64,000 nt of DNA, taken from the NCBI GenBank assembly GCA_964510855.1, contig CAZEDB010000005.1, positions 25,125 to 89,124 of the forward strand. Reading direction: 5' to 3'. Positions 60,295-64,000 of this stretch are shown here, piece by piece. Under the pieces are notes generated by a model. It searched no databases. It had not been told where the DNA came from and saw nothing but the letters and a program-made list of their open reading frames with translations. This DNA comes from UBA8828 sp964510855 (lineage in GTDB: Bacteria; Verrucomicrobiota; Verrucomicrobiia; Opitutales; UBA953). The first letter of the stretch is position 1. Every line of letters begins with the position of its first letter. The position numbers and the translations under genes were made by a program.

Positions 60295-61200
60295 TTGGAA
60301 GCCGAAACGCTCAGTCCTCAGGAAGTTCTCCGCCGCGCTCGCCGGGTTGAACTAAGGGCAGCGCGTCTGGTGACCGACGCCATGGTGGGGGCTTACTTGT
60401 CGCGCTTTAAAGGTCGAGGTACAGACTTTGAAGAACTCCGTGAATACATTCCTGGGGATGACGTACGCTCGATTGATTGGAATGTAACCGCCCGCACAGG
60501 CCGACCTTTTGTTCGTCTCCATCGTGAGGAACGTGAGTTGGGATTAATTCTCGCCGTCGATATTTCAGGATCCTCCAGTTTTGGTTCCTCGGATTTTTCT
60601 ATACGCGAACGCGCTGCTGAAGTCGCCGCGATTCTCGGTCTGTCCGCTCTGCGAGCAGGCGACAAAGTGGGGCTTTTGCTTTTTAGCGATCACGCTGAGC
60701 ACTGGATCCCCCCGCGCAAAGGCCGCCGGCAAGTCTTACGCGTGGTGCGCGATATTCTCGAACGACCTGCTCGTTCACGACGTACCGCCTTTGCTGCGCC
60801 CCTTCGGCGTTTAGCCCGAGCCGCACGCCGACGCTCCTCAGTATTTGTACTCTCGGATTTTCATCCCGGCCCCGAGGGCGCCGAGGCGATGGTGGCTGCC
60901 TTAGGTCAACTCAATGCCCGACACGATGTGGCCTGTATACACTTAGTTGATGAACGTACACGTGAACTCCCAGATGCTGGGCGGATCACGCTCGAAGATA
61001 CCGAAACCGGGGAACTCGTTGAGGTGAATACCCATGACGCAAGCGTGCGGGCACAATATGCCACGCAAGCCACGGAACGTTTGACGGCGATTGAAACCGC
61101 GCTCCGCCGCGCCCAGATCGACACCCTACGACTTGCGTCAACTGTAAGACCCGCTCCTGCCCTCGCACGCTTCCTGGAAAACCGAAAACGCCGTCGATGA
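60295..61200 (+). CDS. DUF58 domain protein of a MoxR-VWA system
   Basis: 301 aa. The core DUF58 motif FEELREYIPGDDVRSIDWNV is at about 43-62, followed by a VWA-like fold (ILAVDISGSSSFGS; VFVLSDFHP). The start codon is TTG at 60295, 18 bases after the MoxR stop; no ATG or GTG gives a better N-terminus. Its stop overlaps the next ATG by 4 bases. Function in these operons is not established. Confidence 0.9.
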   Translation: MEAETLSPQEVLRRARRVELRAARLVTDAMVGAYLSRFKGRGTDFEELREYIPGDDVRSIDWNVTARTGRPFVRLHREERELGLILAVDISGSSSFGSSDFSIRERAAEVAAILGLSALRAGDKVGLLLFSDHAEHWIPPRKGRRQVLRVVRDILERPARSRRTAFAAPLRRLARAARRRSSVFVLSDFHPGPEGAEAMVAALGQLNARHDVACIHLVDERTRELPDAGRITLEDTETGELVEVNTHDASVRAQYATQATERLTAIETALRRAQIDTLRLASTVRPAPALARFLENRKRRR

Positions 61201-61694
61201 ATCCAGAAGCTCCTTTCCTACTTGGCCCCCAGCCTGAAATTCCGCCACCTTGGCTGGAAGCCCATGGAAGCATCCTACTCGCGAGTATAACTTTAGCCTT
61301 AGGGGTGAGTTGGTTAGCATGGCGTTGGTTTGGACGACGAATGCAGCCAGAAGACCCTGGCGTAACTTGCCAACGTGCCTTGGTGCGGGCCCGACAAAAC
61401 CCTGATGCGTTAACCCGCGTAACGGCGGCCACGGCTGCTCTCCGGGCGTACTTGGCCGCGGTTTGCGCAGAAGCACCAGCAGGCTTAAGTACCGAACAGT
61501 TAACGGCTCGCGTGGGCAGCTCACCTCTTCTTGCCACCGCCGCTGACCCAGTGATTCGGGCCTTACGGGCTGCCGACCGTGCGAAATTTGCTGGTGCCGC
61601 CGTAGAAGACCAACGCCTACTCGAGCAAGTGGAAGATGCCCTTGCTCGCGTTGAGTTAGCACGTCGCGCCCTATGGAAGGAGGCCTTAAGATGA
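61197..61694 (+). CDS. DUF4381-like small membrane protein
   Basis: 165 aa. One transmembrane helix at about 26-44 (LLASITLALGVSWLAWRWF) and a cytosolic helical domain rich in Ala, Arg and Glu. Its place between DUF58 and the VWA gene is where DUF4381 proteins occur in aerotolerance-type operons; sequence similarity is weak, so the family call rests on position, size and topology. ATGA overlaps on both sides. Confidence 0.75.
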   Translation: MNPEAPFLLGPQPEIPPPWLEAHGSILLASITLALGVSWLAWRWFGRRMQPEDPGVTCQRALVRARQNPDALTRVTAATAALRAYLAAVCAEAPAGLSTEQLTARVGSSPLLATAADPVIRALRAADRAKFAGAAVEDQRLLEQVEDALARVELARRALWKEALR

Positions 61695-62740
61695 ATCCCG
61701 AAGGTCTAGGTTTTCAATTTACTCACCCCGAGGCTCTTCTCCTCCTCGCCCTGCTTCCGCTTTGGGCATGGTGGTTGGGACGTGCGGGTCGTGCGGCCGC
61801 CCTTCCCTTTCCTGACACATCCTTAGTTGGCAAACTTGGCAAGCCGGTGCGCGAAGCCCGCGGTCGCTTACGTCCTCTCTTTCGTCTCTTAGCGGCCGCG
61901 TGTTGTATTGTAGCTTTGGCCGGACCTCGCACGGCCAGCAAGGAAGTGGAGCGCGACTCTGAAGGCGTCGATATTCTTTTAGTGGTCGATTTATCCTGGT
62001 CGATGTTGGCCATGGACATGGGCGGCGAAAATGAGGAAGTGACGCGCTGGTCAGCGACTAAAGTGGTGATTCAAGAGTTCTTGAGTGGACGGCCCGATGA
62101 CCGCGTAGGCGCCGTAGTCTTTTCAGGTAAACCTTACCTGCTCAGCCCGCTCACCATTAATAAAGAGTGGGTTGAAAAAGGGATGGGGCGCATGCACATC
62201 GGGGCCATTCGTGAAACCGGCACCGCCATCGGCGACGCCATGGCCATGGCAGTCGATCGCATGAAGGGGCTGCCCAAGAAATCCTCCAAGGTCATCGTAC
62301 TCTTAACCGATGGAGATGATAACCAAAGTCGGGCGGTCTTACCTGTACCCTCAGCTGAACTCGCCGCCGCCCTCGGCATCCGCGTTCATACTATTGGTTT
62401 AGGTAAAGATGAACCTACCATGCTACCGCAGTTTAATCCTGCGAACGGAGAAATCTTACGCGACCCCCTGGGGCGACCAATCCCCATGCAAACCATTAAC
62501 CCAGCTAACTATGATGTGCTGCGGACGATGGCGAAGGTCGGTGGGGGACAGTTTTTCCGGGCCTTAGATCGTGAGCAGCTCCGTCGGGTCTACGCTGAGA
62601 TTGATCGCATGGAGCGTACCGAAGTGCGCATTCGTGAATCTGTTGCCTACGAAGACCATCGAGCTTGGTGGATTGCCGCCGCCTTATTACTTTTGTGGGC
62701 TGAACTCCTTAACCGCGCGCTCCGGCCGCGCTCACCTTAA
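61691..62740 (+). CDS. VWA-domain membrane protein, BatA-like
   Basis: 349 aa. Begins with two N-terminal helices (LLLLALLPLWAWWLG; LFRLLAAACCIVALAGP), then a von Willebrand A domain with MIDAS motif VVDLSWSMLAMDM (D-x-S-x-S) and threonine/aspartate in IVLLTDGDDN, and a C-terminal helix (WWIAAALLLLWAELL). ATG 61691 overlaps the previous stop. BatA/BatB pairs were named for Bacteroides aerotolerance, but the molecular role is unclear. Confidence 0.9.
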   Translation: MNPEGLGFQFTHPEALLLLALLPLWAWWLGRAGRAAALPFPDTSLVGKLGKPVREARGRLRPLFRLLAAACCIVALAGPRTASKEVERDSEGVDILLVVDLSWSMLAMDMGGENEEVTRWSATKVVIQEFLSGRPDDRVGAVVFSGKPYLLSPLTINKEWVEKGMGRMHIGAIRETGTAIGDAMAMAVDRMKGLPKKSSKVIVLLTDGDDNQSRAVLPVPSAELAAALGIRVHTIGLGKDEPTMLPQFNPANGEILRDPLGRPIPMQTINPANYDVLRTMAKVGGGQFFRALDREQLRRVYAEIDRMERTEVRIRESVAYEDHRAWWIAAALLLLWAELLNRALRPRSP

Positions 62741-62741
62741 G

Positions 62742-63304
62742 ATGGACTTTACCGACCCACATTTTGTTCGGCCCTGGGTACTTGGAGCTAGCGCTGCCGG
62801 CGTCCTAATCCTCGCCGTGCTCCTTGCGACGGCTGCCCGTCGACGACCCGAGCGCTTAGCAGGATTCCTTTCCGGGCGCGCCCTCTTGCGTCACTTGAGC
62901 GGCGTTTCTTCGCTGCGTCGAGGCCTACGCGCCACCCTCGCACTTCTAGCCCTCATGTTCCTCGGCATAGCCGCGGCTGGACCGCGTTGGGGTGCGACCA
63001 CGGTAGAAGAAAAGCCGGCCGCAGAAGATGTAGTATTTGTGTTAGATACCTCGAAATCGATGTTGGTTCGGGACATGCGACCCTCACGGCTCGAGCGTGC
63101 CAAAACCTCCATCGCTGCGTTTGTCCGACGCAAAGGCACGGGTAGTGTCGGGTTAGTAGCGTTTTCGGGTCAGGCCTTTTTACAATGCCCACTCACCCGG
63201 GACTACGACGGGTTCTTCCGAGTCTTAGGCGAAACCGATACGCGAGCGATACCGGTTGCAGGCACCGATATCGCCCGTGCGCTTGAAGAAGCGGAGTTGG
63301 GAGT
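62742..63304 (+). CDS. VWA-domain protein, BatB-like, truncated by a chimeric join
   Basis: 188 residues are authentic. N-terminal helices (WVLGASAAGVLILAVLLATA; TLALLALMFLGIAAAG), VWA domain with FVLDTSKSMLVRDMRP and SGQAFLQCPLTRDYDG, ending in GTDIARALEEAE. The reading frame continues to 63467, but from about 63305 the DNA is AT-rich phage-like sequence and the residues no longer resemble BatB. The missing half should contain the second MIDAS part and the C-terminal helix. Confidence 0.85.
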
Positions 63305-63568
63305 ACCTTCGGTTAGTTTTTCTTTTTCTTGGGTAAAATGTTCTACTAATTTATCTTTTAACATCATCTCCAAATCCAACTCCATTGCTTGTTTCTTGGT
63401 TACACCATACATAACGCCCAAGAAATGTTGGATTACTTCGTGCATCGCAGAACCAAAAATTGTATGAATGTTAGCGGATGATTCTCCTAACTTATCAATA
63501 TAGTTTAACTTGAATTGTTGGGGACATGATGTCCACATTGAGTATTGTGAGTAACTTACCTTTGCCAT
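63305..63568 (-). CDS. PD-(D/E)XK nuclease-like phage protein, truncated
   Basis: 88 visible residues, start ATG 63568. The opening MAKVSYSQYSMWTSCPQQFK and the later FGSAMHEVIQHFLGVM match the N-terminus of RecB/Cas4-like PD-(D/E)XK nucleases common in T4-like and other environmental phages. The catalytic Asp/Glu-Lys part would lie beyond the join at about 63305. Lys/Glu/Ile-rich composition fits an AT-rich genome, not this chromosome. Confidence 0.7.
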
Positions 63569-63629
63569 TTATATATCGTTAGACTACAAAGATACGAAAA
63601 AAGTTTGGGAATACCAAACTTTTCGTTGT

Positions 63630-63959
63630 TTATTTTGATAATTCTTCTCTCATTTTATTAAAATCAATACCACCAAGTTTAGTTGCATCAGTATCAAACA
63701 TTTTATCTAAAGTGGAAGTAAATCCAACAACAGTTTCTACTGAATTTTCAATATTCTGTTCTGATTTTATAAAATTTATTAGATTATGTATTTCTGAAAT
63801 TGTTTTTTGTTCATCTAATGTTTTTATGCCATTTTCTAAAAATATTATTACTTTTTCTTTTTCAATATCACTTATATTATTTAGACTTACATGATGTGGT
63901 ACCCATGCATAATAAAAATCTATGTGTTTTGATGTGGTTATGTATTGATTATCTTTCAT
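63630..63959 (-). CDS. Hypothetical small protein of the phage-like segment
   Basis: 109 aa, rich in Ile, Asn, Lys and Glu. Contains a helical, charged middle (EKEKVIIFLENGIKTLDEQK) and ends in FNKMREELSK. No family recognised. It precedes the nuclease gene on the same strand with a 61-base gap, like early phage gene clusters. Codon use is strongly AT-biased (AAA, ATT, GAA). Confidence 0.6.
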   Translation of the reverse strand: MKDNQYITTSKHIDFYYAWVPHHVSLNNISDIEKEKVIIFLENGIKTLDEQKTISEIHNLINFIKSEQNIENSVETVVGFTSTLDKMFDTDATKLGGIDFNKMREELSK

Positions 63960-64000
63960 AAAATTGATAAAATCAAAAATATGATAGACATTCCATATAG

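Larger units (their letters stand above)
63305..64000. other. AT-rich phage-like segment joined by misassembly
   Basis: From about 63305 to the end, GC content falls from near 58% to about 30%, with abrupt change inside the batB coding frame. It encodes a phage-type nuclease fragment and another small AT-rich gene, both on the minus strand. No repeat, target-site duplication or integrase is seen at the junction. Most likely a chimeric contig end. Confidence 0.85.

Noticed and set aside
63305..64000. Real prophage or insertion disrupting batB
   Set aside because: No integrase, terminal repeats or target duplication, and both batB and the phage nuclease are cut at the same point. A misjoin explains this better.

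Overview
The window is a GC-rich (roughly 57-60%, estimated by eye) bacterial chromosome segment, most probably from a Verrucomicrobiota bacterium of the Opitutae type. The clues are three secreted proteins ending in PEP-CTERM anchors, an archaeal-type (type 3) prolyl-tRNA synthetase, a B. subtilis-like three-subunit succinate dehydrogenase and many 4-base ATGA gene overlaps. Two features show it is a draft assembly, probably metagenomic. One is a 100-N scaffold gap at 40127-40226 whose flanks repeat the same 55 bases. The other is an AT-rich phage-like tail after about 63305 that does not belong with the rest.

Layout. 1-2.8 kb: trigger factor (partial), clpP, clpX. 2.8-9 kb: hisA, hisD and a HisN-type phosphatase, mixed with a LolA-like exported protein and a GH35 beta-galactosidase whose C-terminal discoidin domain is cut off by an in-frame TAA. 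9-16 kb: DUF2071 protein, HAD phosphatase, a histone-deacetylase-family protein divergent from a membrane-anchored acetyl-CoA synthetase, mutY, and a tandem rnhC-rnhB pair. 16-22 kb: a complete biotin cluster (bioA-bioB-bioD-bioF-bioH-like-bioC, minus strand) with a BirA-type operator in front of bioA. 22-26 kb: a VapBC toxin-antitoxin pair and three tandem PEP-CTERM genes surrounded by hairpin repeats. 26-32 kb: prmC, sua5/tsaC, rpsR, proS, and a MATE exporter overlapping an unusual ABC ATPase gene. 32-41 kb: a same-strand run rich in proteases (Prc/Tsp, rhomboid, a second ClpP, two exported coiled-coil ClpP-like proteins) with a sodium/solute symporter. 41-50 kb: psd, tRNA-Leu(UAG), HAD-like and Rrf2 genes, queA, a YhaM-like exoribonuclease, a ThuA-like lipoprotein, a hypothetical protein, ahcY, metK. 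50-64 kb: GH20-like hexosaminidase, an outer-membrane barrel candidate, marC, sdhCAB, pyrG, and a MoxR-DUF58-DUF4381-BatA-BatB operon cut off by the chimeric phage-like tail.

How the genes fit together. The bio genes make biotin from malonyl-ACP methyl ester onward and look repressible by BirA. ahcY and metK form the S-adenosylmethionine cycle, which supplies BioC, BioA, BioB, PrmC and QueA. The HDAC-acs pair resembles the AcuC-AcsA arrangement of Bacillus. The most unusual item is the tandem of exported ClpP-like serine proteases: signal peptide, long coiled coil, then a ClpP domain with an intact Ser-His-Asp triad, in a compartment without ATP-driven unfoldases. No intergenic stretch exceeds about 300 bases. 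The larger gaps (16281-16483, 20649-20842, 24256-24515, 43111-43253, 50072-50262, 57413-57635) hold short repeats, hairpins or divergent promoters.
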